Source: Streptomyces sp. DH24
GTDB taxonomy: Bacteria > Actinomycetota > Actinomycetes > Streptomycetales > Streptomycetaceae
Length of the DNA: 64,000 bases
Direction: 5' to 3'
Assembly (NCBI RefSeq): GCF_029813775.1
Contig: NZ_JARVKW010000003.1
Span: forward strand, 124,001-188,000
Below the pieces are notes generated by a model that made no database searches, was not told where the DNA came from, and was given only the letters and a program-made list of their open reading frames with translations. Made by a program: the position numbers and the translations under genes. Shown piece by piece: positions 15,154-23,033 of the stretch (positions within the stretch are counted from its first letter, which is position 1; each line of letters starts with the position of its first letter).

Positions 15154-17576
15154 ACCACGTCCACGCAGAAGAGGGCGGCCCGGACGTCCTGGGGGTCCAC
15201 GGGGCCGCAGCCGGTCACTCGGAATCGGGCCCGCTCGCCGGGCAGCAGGGTCAGCGGGCCGCTGTCGCAGGCGGCGGCCGGGCCGAGCCGGTCCGCCTGC
15301 AGCAGCAGGTCTCTGACGAGGGTACGGGCGCTCACCACGACGTCGACTCTATCCCTCTGGCCGGGCACGGGTTCGAGGGCGACGTCGTAGCGCGGCGCCG
15401 GGTGGGCGAAGTCCTTGTCGGGGACCGGGAAGTGCAGGGCCCGCAGCTCTTCCCCGCCGCCGGCCCCGGCCGACCCCGACGCGTCGGCCACCAGGAACTC
15501 CTTCCCGGACCGCTCGTCGGGTGTCAGCGCTCCCGGCACCGCGAGGCGGACGACGGACCGGGCGGCGGCGGCCACGTCGAGGGTGCCTTCGAGCAGGGTG
15601 GTGCCGTCCGCCTCCAGGCGGCGCAGCGTCACCGTGGTGTGCCAGGGCTCGGCGGACTGGTTGACGGCGGCGAGGACGAGGCCGTCGGCAGTGGGCTGGA
15701 GGGTGAGGAGCCGGTCGGCGTACACCCGCTTCAGCTCGTGGTAGAGCGGCTTGGTGCGGCCGTCGCCGTCGATGGCGGCCCAGGAGGTGACGGGCCAGCA
15801 GTCGTTGAGCTGCCACACGACGGTGCCGGCGCAGACGGGCCAGTGCGAGCGCCAGTGCTCGATGCCCGCAGCGACGGCGCGGGCCTGGACGAGCTGGGTC
15901 AGGTAGTGCCAGCGGTCGAAGTCGCCGTCGGGCAGCGGGAAGTGGCGGGCGACGCCGCGGTTCAGCTTGCCGTTGCCGTCCTCGGCCTTCTGGTGGTGGA
16001 GCATGCCCGGGGAGTCGGGGGCGAGTTCCTCGCCGGGCAGGGCGCGGCGCAGGGTGGCCAGGGCGGGTGGCGCCTGCCAGCCGAACTCGGCGACGAAGCG
16101 GGGCACACTGGCCCGGTACTCGGCGTAGTCCTGCCGGTTCCACACCTCCCACGAGTGGTGGGTGCCGTGCGCCGGGTCGTTGGGGTGGTGGTCCCAGGAG
16201 CCGGACCAGGGGCTGCCGGCGGTGTACGGCCGGGTGGGGTCGAGCTCGGCGACGACGCGGGGCAGCAGGCCGAGGTAGTAGCCCTCGCCCCAGGAGTCGC
16301 CGGCCAGGGCGGGCTCCCAGTCCCAGTCGCGAAAGCCCCACAGGTTCTCGTTGTTGCCGTTCCACAGGACGAGCGAGGGGTGCGGCATCAGTCGGACAAC
16401 GTTGTCCCGCGCCTCGGCCTCGACCTCGCCGCGCAGCGGCTGTTCCTCGGGGTAGGCGGAGCAGGCGAAGAGGAAGTCCTGCCAGACCATCAGGCCGAGT
16501 TCGTCGCAGGCGTCGTAGAACGCGTCGTCCTCGTAGATGCCGCCGCCCCACACCCGTACGAGGTCGATGTTGGCCTCGGCGGCCTGGGTCAGCCGGGTGC
16601 GGTAGCGCTCGGGGGTGACGCGGGACGGGAAGGCGTCGTCGGGGATCCAGTTGGCGCCGCGGGCGAAGATCCGCACGCCGTTGACGACGAGGGTGAAGCC
16701 GGTGCCGTGCTCGTCGGGCGAGCGGTCGAGTTCGACGGTGCGGAAGCCGATGCGGCGGTGCCAGGTGTCGAGCGGTCCGGTGTCGTCGCCCAGTGTGATG
16801 TCGAGGTCGTAGAGAGGCTGTTCGCCGTAGCCGCGCGGCCACCACAGGCGGACGTCGGGCAGGTCCAGGCGCAGGACCGTCTCGTCGCCGGTGAGGACGG
16901 CCTCGGCGCGCACGCCGGCCACGCGGGCCTCGGCGGTCAGGGTGCGGTCCTGCCCCTGCCGGGTGCGCTCGACGTCGAGGCGTATCTCAACGCGGCCGGT
17001 GGTGCCGTCGACGGTGACGAGGGGGCGGACCCGGGAGATGCGCGCGGTGGACCAGTGCTCCAGGCGGACGGGGCGCCAGATCCCGGCGGTGACCAGGGTG
17101 GGTCCCCAGTCCCAGCCGAAGTTGCACGCCATTTTGCGGATGTACTGCGAGGGTTCGGGATAGACGTTGGGCCGCTCCCCGGTCACGGCGCGCACGGCGG
17201 CGGCCTCGTCGTAGGCGGAGGCGAAGCGGACCTCCAGGTCGCCGTCGAGGCCGGTGACGTCGAACCGGTAGCGGCGGTGCATGTTGCGGGTGGTGCCGAG
17301 CGGCCGGCCGCCGAGGGTGAGGGAGGCGGCGGTGTCGAGCCCGTCGAAGACCAGGTCGGTGCGCTCGTGCGCGCTGTCGTGGGCGAGGCGCCGGACGTAG
17401 GTCCAGGCGCGGCGCCCCACCCACTCCACCTCCTTCTCGCCCAGGCCGGTGAACGGGTCCTCGATGACCTGGGCCGCGAGCAGGTCGGTGTGGACGCAGC
17501 CCGGTACCCGCGCCGGCAGCAGCGCGTCTCCGTGGCGCAGGCTCCAGCCCTCGGTGAGCTGGGTGACGTCCTTCAT
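15150..17576 (-). CDS. Beta-mannosidase, glycoside hydrolase family 2
   Basis: An 808-residue intracellular enzyme (no signal peptide) that removes mannose from the non-reducing end of imported manno-oligosaccharides. GH2 architecture: N-terminal sugar-binding jelly roll (1-180), immunoglobulin-like domain, then a TIM barrel. Acid/base Glu410 is in NGNNENLW and nucleophile Glu497 in FVAEFGWQ; both motifs fit beta-mannosidases rather than galactosidases. RVWGGGIYEDDAFYDACDE is another hallmark of that clade. ATG 17576 has GGAG 7 nt upstream; the frame stays open to 17657. It is divergent from the sugar importer and is followed, with overlap, by the LacI gene. Confidence 0.93.
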   Translation of the reverse strand: MKDVTQLTEGWSLRHGDALLPARVPGCVHTDLLAAQVIEDPFTGLGEKEVEWVGRRAWTYVRRLAHDSAHERTDLVFDGLDTAASLTLGGRPLGTTRNMHRRYRFDVTGLDGDLEVRFASAYDEAAAVRAVTGERPNVYPEPSQYIRKMACNFGWDWGPTLVTAGIWRPVRLEHWSTARISRVRPLVTVDGTTGRVEIRLDVERTRQGQDRTLTAEARVAGVRAEAVLTGDETVLRLDLPDVRLWWPRGYGEQPLYDLDITLGDDTGPLDTWHRRIGFRTVELDRSPDEHGTGFTLVVNGVRIFARGANWIPDDAFPSRVTPERYRTRLTQAAEANIDLVRVWGGGIYEDDAFYDACDELGLMVWQDFLFACSAYPEEQPLRGEVEAEARDNVVRLMPHPSLVLWNGNNENLWGFRDWDWEPALAGDSWGEGYYLGLLPRVVAELDPTRPYTAGSPWSGSWDHHPNDPAHGTHHSWEVWNRQDYAEYRASVPRFVAEFGWQAPPALATLRRALPGEELAPDSPGMLHHQKAEDGNGKLNRGVARHFPLPDGDFDRWHYLTQLVQARAVAAGIEHWRSHWPVCAGTVVWQLNDCWPVTSWAAIDGDGRTKPLYHELKRVYADRLLTLQPTADGLVLAAVNQSAEPWHTTVTLRRLEADGTTLLEGTLDVAAAARSVVRLAVPGALTPDERSGKEFLVADASGSAGAGGGEELRALHFPVPDKDFAHPAPRYDVALEPVPGQRDRVDVVVSARTLVRDLLLQADRLGPAAACDSGPLTLLPGERARFRVTGCGPVDPQDVRAALFCVDVV

Positions 17577-17658
17577 GGTGCGGCTCCAATCGCCTGACTC
17601 AGGCCGGGGTGATGGACAACGGCGGACAACGTAACCCGCTGACCAGCCCGTGTCCATA

Positions 17659-17666
17659 AACCGGTC
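17659..17666. promoter_or_regulatory. Mannan-locus operator site 3
   Basis: AACCGGTC (within ATAAACCGGTCTAG) lies 83 nt upstream of the beta-mannosidase start. Its core ACCGGT is shared with sites 1, 2 and 4. Confidence 0.5.
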
Positions 17667-17766
17667 TAGTCAGATGCAAGCTCCACTCATCCAGTGAAGT
17701 ACCTGCCCAGGCACTGGGCTCTTGACGCATCCGGTAACGATTGGGCATCGTGCTCGAAATCCCTGC

Positions 17767-17795
17767 TTTACCGGTTCACCAACCGCTGACATAGT
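17767..17795 (+). promoter_or_regulatory. Importer promoter with operator site 4
   Basis: TTTACC (17767-17772) and CATAGT (17790-17795) are 17 nt apart, upstream of the sugar-binding protein gene. The -35 box is embedded in TTTACCGGTTCA, the fourth ACCGGT-centred site (core 17770-17775), so a bound repressor would block polymerase directly. Confidence 0.5.
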
Positions 17796-17846
17796 GCCGA
17801 CATCCCACCCGCAGACCTGAGCCGCATTCCTGAAGGAGCTGGGCAC

Positions 17847-19166
17847 ATGGGGAAGAAGAAGACGCTCACGGGCACGCTCGTGGCCACCGCGATCCTGACC
17901 GTCGCGGGGTGCAGTGGCCAGGGCGCGGCCTCCGGCGAGACCGCGACGGCGCCCACCGAGCCCGGCGACGTCTCGGGCACGATCAAGGTCCTGACGCACC
18001 GCACCGACCTCGTCCAGAACGGGGCGATGGACGAGTACGCCGCCGAGTTCCGGAAGATCTACCCCAAGGTGAGGGTCGAGTTCGAGGCGCTCACCGACTA
18101 CGAGGGCGAGGTCAAGATCCGGATGAACACCGAGGACTACGGCGACGTCCTCATGATCCCCGGTGTCGTCGCCAAGAACGACTACCCGAAGTTCTTCGCC
18201 CCGCTCGGCTCCAGCGCGGACCTCGGCGGGAAGTACCGTTTCAGCGACAAGACCGACGTCGGCGGCAAGGTCTACGGCATCGCCCAGTTCGGCACCGCCA
18301 ACGGCTTCGTCTACAACAAGTCCGTCTGGAAGCGGGCCGGCATCACCGACTGGCCGGCCACGCCCGCGGAGTTCCTGGAGGATTTGCGGGCGATCAGGTC
18401 GGCCACGGACGCGGTGCCGTACTACACGAACTTCAAGGACGGCTGGCCGCTGACCGCCTGGAGCAACAACGTCGGCACCATCACCTGCGACGGCAAGGCC
18501 AACGACAGGCTCGCCGGCGCGGTCTCCCCCTGGAAGCGGGGCAGCGAACTGCACGTGATCGACTCGCTGCTGCACGACGTCGTCCAGGGCGGCCTGTCCG
18601 AGAAGGACCCGAGCACCACCAACTGGGAGTCCTCCAAGAGCCTGATCGCCCGCGGCGAGATCGCCACCATGCACCTCGGGTCCTGGGCGATCACACAGAT
18701 GCGGGACGCGGCCGAGAAGGCGGGCACCGACCCGGACGACATCGGGTTCATGCCGTTCCCCATCCAGGAGCACGGCACGTTCTGCGCGACGCTCGCCACC
18801 GACTACCAGCAGGCGGTCAACGTCCACTCGGACCACAAGGCCGCCGCGCGGGCCTGGATCGACTGGTTCACGGTGAAGTCCGGCTACTCCGAGAAGGAGG
18901 GCGCGGTGCCGACGCTGAAGTCCGCGCCCATGCCGGCCACCCTCAAGGACTTCGTGGACAACGATGTCAGGTTCGTGGAGCGCTCCGAGGAGAAGACCGG
19001 TGAGGTCAACGCGATCGACAACGCGGCCGAGATCGGGCTGAACAAGCCGGACTACCGCCAGAAGCTGGTCGACATCGCACGCGGCGCGCAGAAGGGCAGT
19101 CTCGACGGCTATCTGGCGGACCTCGACAAGAGGTGGAACGAGGCCGCCGCGGCCGCCGGCTCCTGA
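17847..19166 (+). CDS. Sugar ABC transporter, substrate-binding lipoprotein
   Basis: A 439-residue family 1 extracellular solute-binding protein. The signal peptide ends in the lipobox VAGC with Cys22 as the lipidated residue. The body has the usual two-lobe pattern (GTIKVLTHRTD at the first strand, WPATPAEFLEDL and KSLIARGEIATMHLGSW further on). It delivers oligosaccharide to the permeases encoded next. A position opposite the beta-mannosidase suggests manno-oligosaccharides. AAGGAG lies 9 nt before the ATG. It is followed by a stem-loop before the first permease. Confidence 0.93.
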   Translation: MGKKKTLTGTLVATAILTVAGCSGQGAASGETATAPTEPGDVSGTIKVLTHRTDLVQNGAMDEYAAEFRKIYPKVRVEFEALTDYEGEVKIRMNTEDYGDVLMIPGVVAKNDYPKFFAPLGSSADLGGKYRFSDKTDVGGKVYGIAQFGTANGFVYNKSVWKRAGITDWPATPAEFLEDLRAIRSATDAVPYYTNFKDGWPLTAWSNNVGTITCDGKANDRLAGAVSPWKRGSELHVIDSLLHDVVQGGLSEKDPSTTNWESSKSLIARGEIATMHLGSWAITQMRDAAEKAGTDPDDIGFMPFPIQEHGTFCATLATDYQQAVNVHSDHKAAARAWIDWFTVKSGYSEKEGAVPTLKSAPMPATLKDFVDNDVRFVERSEEKTGEVNAIDNAAEIGLNKPDYRQKLVDIARGAQKGSLDGYLADLDKRWNEAAAAAGS

Positions 19167-19175
19167 CCGCCAGCC

Positions 19176-19204
19176 GGCCCCGGCCGCGGCAACCGGCCGG
19201 GGCC
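19176..19204 (+). other. Intercistronic stem-loop
   Basis: GGCCCCGGCCG pairs perfectly with CGGCCGGGGCC across a 7-nt loop in the 79-nt gap between the binding-protein gene and the first permease gene. There is no T-tract. It may protect the upstream mRNA or reduce read-through, giving more binding protein than permease. Confidence 0.6.
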
Positions 19205-19245
19205 CACCGCCCGTCGCGCACCCCGCGGACGATGAAAGGCCCGAC

Positions 19246-20217
19246 ATGACCGAGACCACCGACACGGCGCCCGCGAAGCCGCCGCGCACCGCCGCACCGC
19301 CGCCCCGGGCACAGCACAAACGCCCCGTCCGGGGCGGGAGTTCGCGATCCGGCCCGCTGCTGCGCCGCCTCACGCCCTGGCTGTACCTGGCCGTCCCGCT
19401 CGCCCTGCTGATCACGTTCACCTATGTGCCGGTGGCGAACATGATCTGGTTCAGCTTCACCGACTGGGACGGCGTCAGCCCCGACCGGAACTTCACGGGC
19501 GTCGACAACTACCGGCAGATCTTCACCCGGCCCGAGCTGTTCCGGGTGTTCCTCGTCAGCTTCTACTACCTCGCCGCGTCGGTCGCGCAGATCGCGATCG
19601 CGCTGTACTTCGCGACCGTCCTCAGCTTCGACCTGCGCTTCCGCAATCTGTTCAAGGGGATGCTGTTCTTCCCCTACCTGATCAACGGCGTCGCGATCGG
19701 GTTCGTCTTCCTGTACTTCTTCCAGGACGGCGGCACGCTCGACTCGGTGCTGTCCTGGTTCGGCACCGACCCCGACCACGCCTGGCTCGGCGACCCGGCC
19801 TCGGCCAACACCTCCCTGGCGGGCGTGTCCGTGTGGCGCTTCACGGGCCTGAACTTCGTGCTGTTCCTCGGCGCGATCCAGTCCATCCCAGGCGAGCTCT
19901 ACGAGGCGGCGCAGCTGGACGGGGCCACCCGGTGGCAGCAGTTCCGGCACATCATCGCCCCGAGCATCCGGCCGGTGATCGGGCTGAGCGTCATCCTGGC
20001 GATCTCCGGGTCCCTGTCGGTCTTCGAGATCCCGTACATCATGACCGGCGGCGCGACCGGCACCTCGACCTTCGTCATCCAAACGGTGAAGCTCGCCTTC
20101 CAGTTCAACAAGACCGGCCTGGCCTCGGCCGCGGCCGTCGTGCTGCTCCTGATCATCCTGCTGATCACCTGGATCCAGCGCCGCCTCGTGCCCGACGACA
20201 AGGTGGACCTCGTATGA
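19246..20217 (+). CDS. Sugar ABC transporter permease 1 (MalF type)
   Basis: A 323-residue inner-membrane permease with about six hydrophobic helices after a basic, Pro-rich cytoplasmic N-terminus. The ATPase-docking EAA loop reads YEAAQLDGATRWQQFRHI. AAAGG lies 7-8 nt upstream of the ATG. The stop overlaps the next gene by 4 nt (ATGA). No ATP-binding subunit is encoded nearby; in streptomycetes such importers share the general ATPase MsiK, which is encoded elsewhere. Confidence 0.93.
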   Translation: MTETTDTAPAKPPRTAAPPPRAQHKRPVRGGSSRSGPLLRRLTPWLYLAVPLALLITFTYVPVANMIWFSFTDWDGVSPDRNFTGVDNYRQIFTRPELFRVFLVSFYYLAASVAQIAIALYFATVLSFDLRFRNLFKGMLFFPYLINGVAIGFVFLYFFQDGGTLDSVLSWFGTDPDHAWLGDPASANTSLAGVSVWRFTGLNFVLFLGAIQSIPGELYEAAQLDGATRWQQFRHIIAPSIRPVIGLSVILAISGSLSVFEIPYIMTGGATGTSTFVIQTVKLAFQFNKTGLASAAAVVLLLIILLITWIQRRLVPDDKVDLV

Positions 20218-21080
20218 CCTCGACCGTTGCCAAAGCCACGCCGGCTCCCGCGCGGCGCCGCCCCCGGATCGCGCCCGCCCTGACCTATCTGTCGCTGGTC
20301 CTCGCGTCGCTGGTCGTGCTGGTGCCGCTCGCCGTGGTCTTCCTGACCTCGCTGAAGACCCCGGACGAGGTCGCCGAGGGCGGTGCGCTGTCGCTGCCGG
20401 GCAACTGGCTCAACCTCGGCAACTACGCCACGGCGTTCTCCGACGGCAAGATGCTCCCGGCGTTCGCCAACACCGCGTTCATCCTGCTCTTCTCGATCAC
20501 CGGGACCGTGCTCATCGGATCGATGACGGCGTACGCGGTGGACCGGTTCCGGTTCCGTGCCAAGAAGCCCGTCATGGCGCTGTTCCTGATCGCCACGCTG
20601 GTCCCCGGTGTCACCACCCAGGTCGCGACCTTCCAAGTGGTCAACAGCTTCGGCCTGTTCAACAGCCTCTGGGCGCCGATCCTGCTGTACATGGGGACGG
20701 ACATCGTCTCGATCTACATCTTCCTCCAGTTCATCCGCGGCATCCCGGTCTCGCTCGACGAGGCGGCGCGGCTCGACGGAGCCAACTCCCTCACCATCTA
20801 CTGGAAGATCATCCTGCCGCTGCTGAAGCCCGCGATCGCCACCGTCGTGATCATCAAGGGCATCACGGTCTACAACGACTTCTACATCCCGTTCCTGTAC
20901 ATGCCGTCGGAGGACCTCGGCACCATCTCCACGGCCCTGTTCCGCTTCAAGGGTCCGTTCGGGGCGCACTGGGAGCACATCTCGGCCGGCACCGTCCTCG
21001 TGATCGTGCCGACGCTGATCGTCTTCCTGTTCCTCCAGCGGTACATCTACAACGGCTTCGCCCGGGGGGCCACGAAATGA
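20214..21080 (+). CDS. Sugar ABC transporter permease 2 (MalG type)
   Basis: A 288-residue partner permease, also with about six membrane segments and an EAA loop, DEAARLDGANSLTIYWKIIL. The ATG overlaps the stop of permease 1 (ATGA), so expression is coupled. It ends the importer operon; no terminator-like hairpin is evident before the next gene 74 nt away. Confidence 0.93.
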   Translation: MTSTVAKATPAPARRRPRIAPALTYLSLVLASLVVLVPLAVVFLTSLKTPDEVAEGGALSLPGNWLNLGNYATAFSDGKMLPAFANTAFILLFSITGTVLIGSMTAYAVDRFRFRAKKPVMALFLIATLVPGVTTQVATFQVVNSFGLFNSLWAPILLYMGTDIVSIYIFLQFIRGIPVSLDEAARLDGANSLTIYWKIILPLLKPAIATVVIIKGITVYNDFYIPFLYMPSEDLGTISTALFRFKGPFGAHWEHISAGTVLVIVPTLIVFLFLQRYIYNGFARGATK

Positions 21081-21154
21081 GTCAGGGAACGCAACCATTC
21101 GGCCAACCAGGGTGTCTCATGCCATAACAGCACATCAACGCCCTGGGGGACACA

Positions 21155-21730
21155 ATGGGACGAAACAGAAGGGCGCTCGCCACGGCCGCGCTCATGAGTG
21201 CCGCGTTGGCGTTCACCACCCTCCCGGCCGGAGCCGCACCGGTCACCGCCACGCAGGCCCCGGCGTGCCCCACCGGCTGGGGCAGCGTCGCCAAGAGCGG
21301 TGCCGCCGGCACGGCAGACCCGCTCAAGGCCGTCAGGACCGGTCGGCACGCCTGCTTCGACCGGATGGTCATCGACGTCCCGGGCGCGGGCAAGGGCGTC
21401 GGCTACTGGGTGCGGTACGTCAGCCAGCTCCGCCAGGACGGGTCCGGGCGTCCCGTGGCCGTCGGCGGCGGAGCCGTCATCGAGGTCCGGGTGGCGGCGC
21501 CGGCCTACGACGAGGCGGGGCAGCCGACCTACCCCGGCCGGGTCGGCCGTCCGCTGCCGGGCGTCGACCTCACCGGGTACCGCACGTTCCGGGACACCCG
21601 GTTCGCCGGCAGCTTCGAGGGCGAGACCCAGATCGGACTCGGCGTCCGGGCCCGGCTGCCGTTCCGGGTGCTGTCGCTGACCGACCGGATCGTGGTGGAC
21701 GTCGCCCACAACTGGACCGGCGCTCGCTGA
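21155..21730 (+). CDS. Secreted AMIN-like domain protein
   Basis: A 191-residue exported protein. Signal peptide 1-27 (basic start, hydrophobic core, cleavage after AGA). The mature part holds one beta-rich domain seen in many streptomycete secreted proteins and named AMIN-like: CFDRMVIDVPG, then VAVGGGAVIEVRVAAPA, ending FRVLSLTDRIVVDVAHNW. Two cysteines (CPTGW and HACFDR) could pair. AMIN domains tend to bind cell-wall polymers, but the function here is unproven. The gene has its own ATG, with a plausible but weak ribosome site (GGGGG). Confidence 0.75.
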   Translation: MGRNRRALATAALMSAALAFTTLPAGAAPVTATQAPACPTGWGSVAKSGAAGTADPLKAVRTGRHACFDRMVIDVPGAGKGVGYWVRYVSQLRQDGSGRPVAVGGGAVIEVRVAAPAYDEAGQPTYPGRVGRPLPGVDLTGYRTFRDTRFAGSFEGETQIGLGVRARLPFRVLSLTDRIVVDVAHNWTGAR

Positions 21731-22091
21731 CCGCCGGGGGTTCAGGCGTCCCGCGACTCCACGGACCCGGCCGGTCGGGCCAGTATCACGCGCGTGCCCG
21801 TCTCGTTCTCCGAGGCGGGCACCGCGCCCCGGACGCCTCAAGGACCACGAGCACGTCCGTACCGCCGCCGACGGCGTCCGTGCGCGCCCGGTGAACCGCC
21901 GCGCCCCGGGCGCCTTCACAGGGCACCGGACCCGCGACGCGTACCTGAGGCCATCGCGGCGCCGGCCGCCCCGTGCAGTGCCCGTGCCGTCCGACCGCCA
22001 CGGACCGCGCCTGCCGGTTCGCCGCCTCACGGCACGGTTACAAATCGCTCAACCTCTGGTTGCGAGGCGGTGATCGGGCGACGATGTGCAC
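21731..22091. other. 361-nt gap, no gene recognised
   Basis: No supported gene on either strand. Minus-strand frames contain short protein-like pieces (TDVLVVLEAS and TGTRVILARPAGS) in two different frames, which might be a decayed gene, but nothing was recognised. The right end carries an inverted repeat (22050-22062). Confidence 0.4.
22050..22062. promoter_or_regulatory. Inverted repeat upstream of luciferase-domain gene
   Basis: CAACCTCTGGTTG has 5-bp arms and ends 29 nt before the start codon. It runs into GGTTGCGAGG (22058-22067), whose complement CCTCGCAACC recurs at 22512-22521 before the DUF779 gene. Confidence 0.45.
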
Positions 22092-22487
22092 ATGACTCTG
22101 GCCCAGCGCGCCTTGGAGCAACTCGAGGCCTGGCCCGACCTGACGGCGGGACCGGCCGGTTGCGGCACCGGGCGGGCGCTTCGCACCGCCCGCGCGGAGA
22201 TCGTCCACTTCCATTCGGAGCGGGACGTGGATCTTCATCTCACCCAGCGGGCCATCCAGCGCTTCCACTACGACCTCCAGGGGTCGAGCGCGCTCCACCT
22301 GGTGCCCGGGTCGCGGTGGGTGACGGTCCACCTCGACTGCGAGACGGACGTGGCCCTGCTGATGAGTCTGGTGAGCATCGCCCTGAAGGCCCACCAGACC
22401 TGGCCGAGCCCGGACGACGGGCCCGCGCCCGGCCGGTGCAACTTCCACCGCGTCACGGTGCTTCCCCGCGACAGCGTGGGCGGCTGA
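22092..22487 (+). CDS. Luciferase-domain (DUF5519-like) protein
   Basis: A 131-residue cytoplasmic protein resembling the streptomycete luciferase domain-containing family. Conserved-looking segments are ARAEIVHFHSERDVDLHLT, AIQRFHYDL and VPGSRWVTVHLD. Despite the family name, no light-emitting activity is known to me. A GTG two codons upstream is in frame; ATG 22092 is preferred, though no good ribosome site precedes either. It may share a regulator with the DUF779 gene, from the motif noted above. Confidence 0.7.
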   Translation: MTLAQRALEQLEAWPDLTAGPAGCGTGRALRTARAEIVHFHSERDVDLHLTQRAIQRFHYDLQGSSALHLVPGSRWVTVHLDCETDVALLMSLVSIALKAHQTWPSPDDGPAPGRCNFHRVTVLPRDSVGG

Positions 22488-22504
22488 CGTCCCGCCGTCC
22501 GGCT

Positions 22505-22523
22505 GCAACCTCCTCGCAACCTC
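22505..22523. promoter_or_regulatory. GCAACCTC direct repeat upstream of DUF779 gene
   Basis: GCAACCTC occurs at 22505-22512 and 22516-22523, one helical turn apart, 76 nt before the DUF779 start. The segment CCTCGCAACC is the complement of a motif before the previous gene. Confidence 0.45.
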
Positions 22524-22598
22524 TGCCGTGGTGTGCTGCCCGGTGCCGGTCCGACGACGGGCCGGTCATCCGGACGCGGCTTCCCTGGGACGGTTGGC

Positions 22599-22958
22599 AT
22601 GTACGAGGAGACCCCGCGCGTCGAGCTCACGCCCGCCGCGGCCGAACTGCTGCGCACGCTGCGCGCGACACACGGCCCGCTGATGTTCCATCAGTCCGGC
22701 GGCTGCTGCGACGGCAGCGCCCCCATGTGCTATCCGGCGGGTGAGTTCCGCACGGGCGACTCCGACGTGCTCCTCGCGGAGCTGGACGTGGAAGACGTCG
22801 AGGAGAGCGTGCCGTTCTGGATGTCGCGGAGCCAGTACGCCGTCTGGAGCCACACCCGCCTGATCGTGGACGTCGTCGAGGGCCGGGGCAGCGGCTTCTC
22901 CCTGGAGGCGCCCGAAGGCGTACGTTTCCTCATCCGTTCGCGCCTGATCGAGGAGTAG
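22599..22958 (+). CDS. DUF779 family protein
   Basis: A 119-residue protein of the DUF779 family, recognised by FHQSGGCCDGSAPMCYP with three cysteines, and by FWMSRSQYAVWSHTRLIVDV. In other bacteria it usually sits beside an aldehyde dehydrogenase for acetaldehyde; here none is adjacent (the nearest is at 33029). The paired cysteines suggest metal or redox chemistry, which is inference. The ATG at 22599 has GGGACGG upstream; the frame stays open further 5'. Confidence 0.85.
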   Translation: MYEETPRVELTPAAAELLRTLRATHGPLMFHQSGGCCDGSAPMCYPAGEFRTGDSDVLLAELDVEDVEESVPFWMSRSQYAVWSHTRLIVDVVEGRGSGFSLEAPEGVRFLIRSRLIEE

Positions 22959-23033
22959 TCCCCCGGACGGTCGTCGCCGTCTGGTGCACTCCCCTTGCGT
23001 GCTGGGACATTTGACGCGACCTCAGGGGGTGCT

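Noticed and set aside
21731..22091. Decayed minus-strand gene in the gap
   Set aside because: Pieces such as TDVLVVLEAS and TGTRVILARPAGS occur in different frames, but no family was recognised and no start was found.
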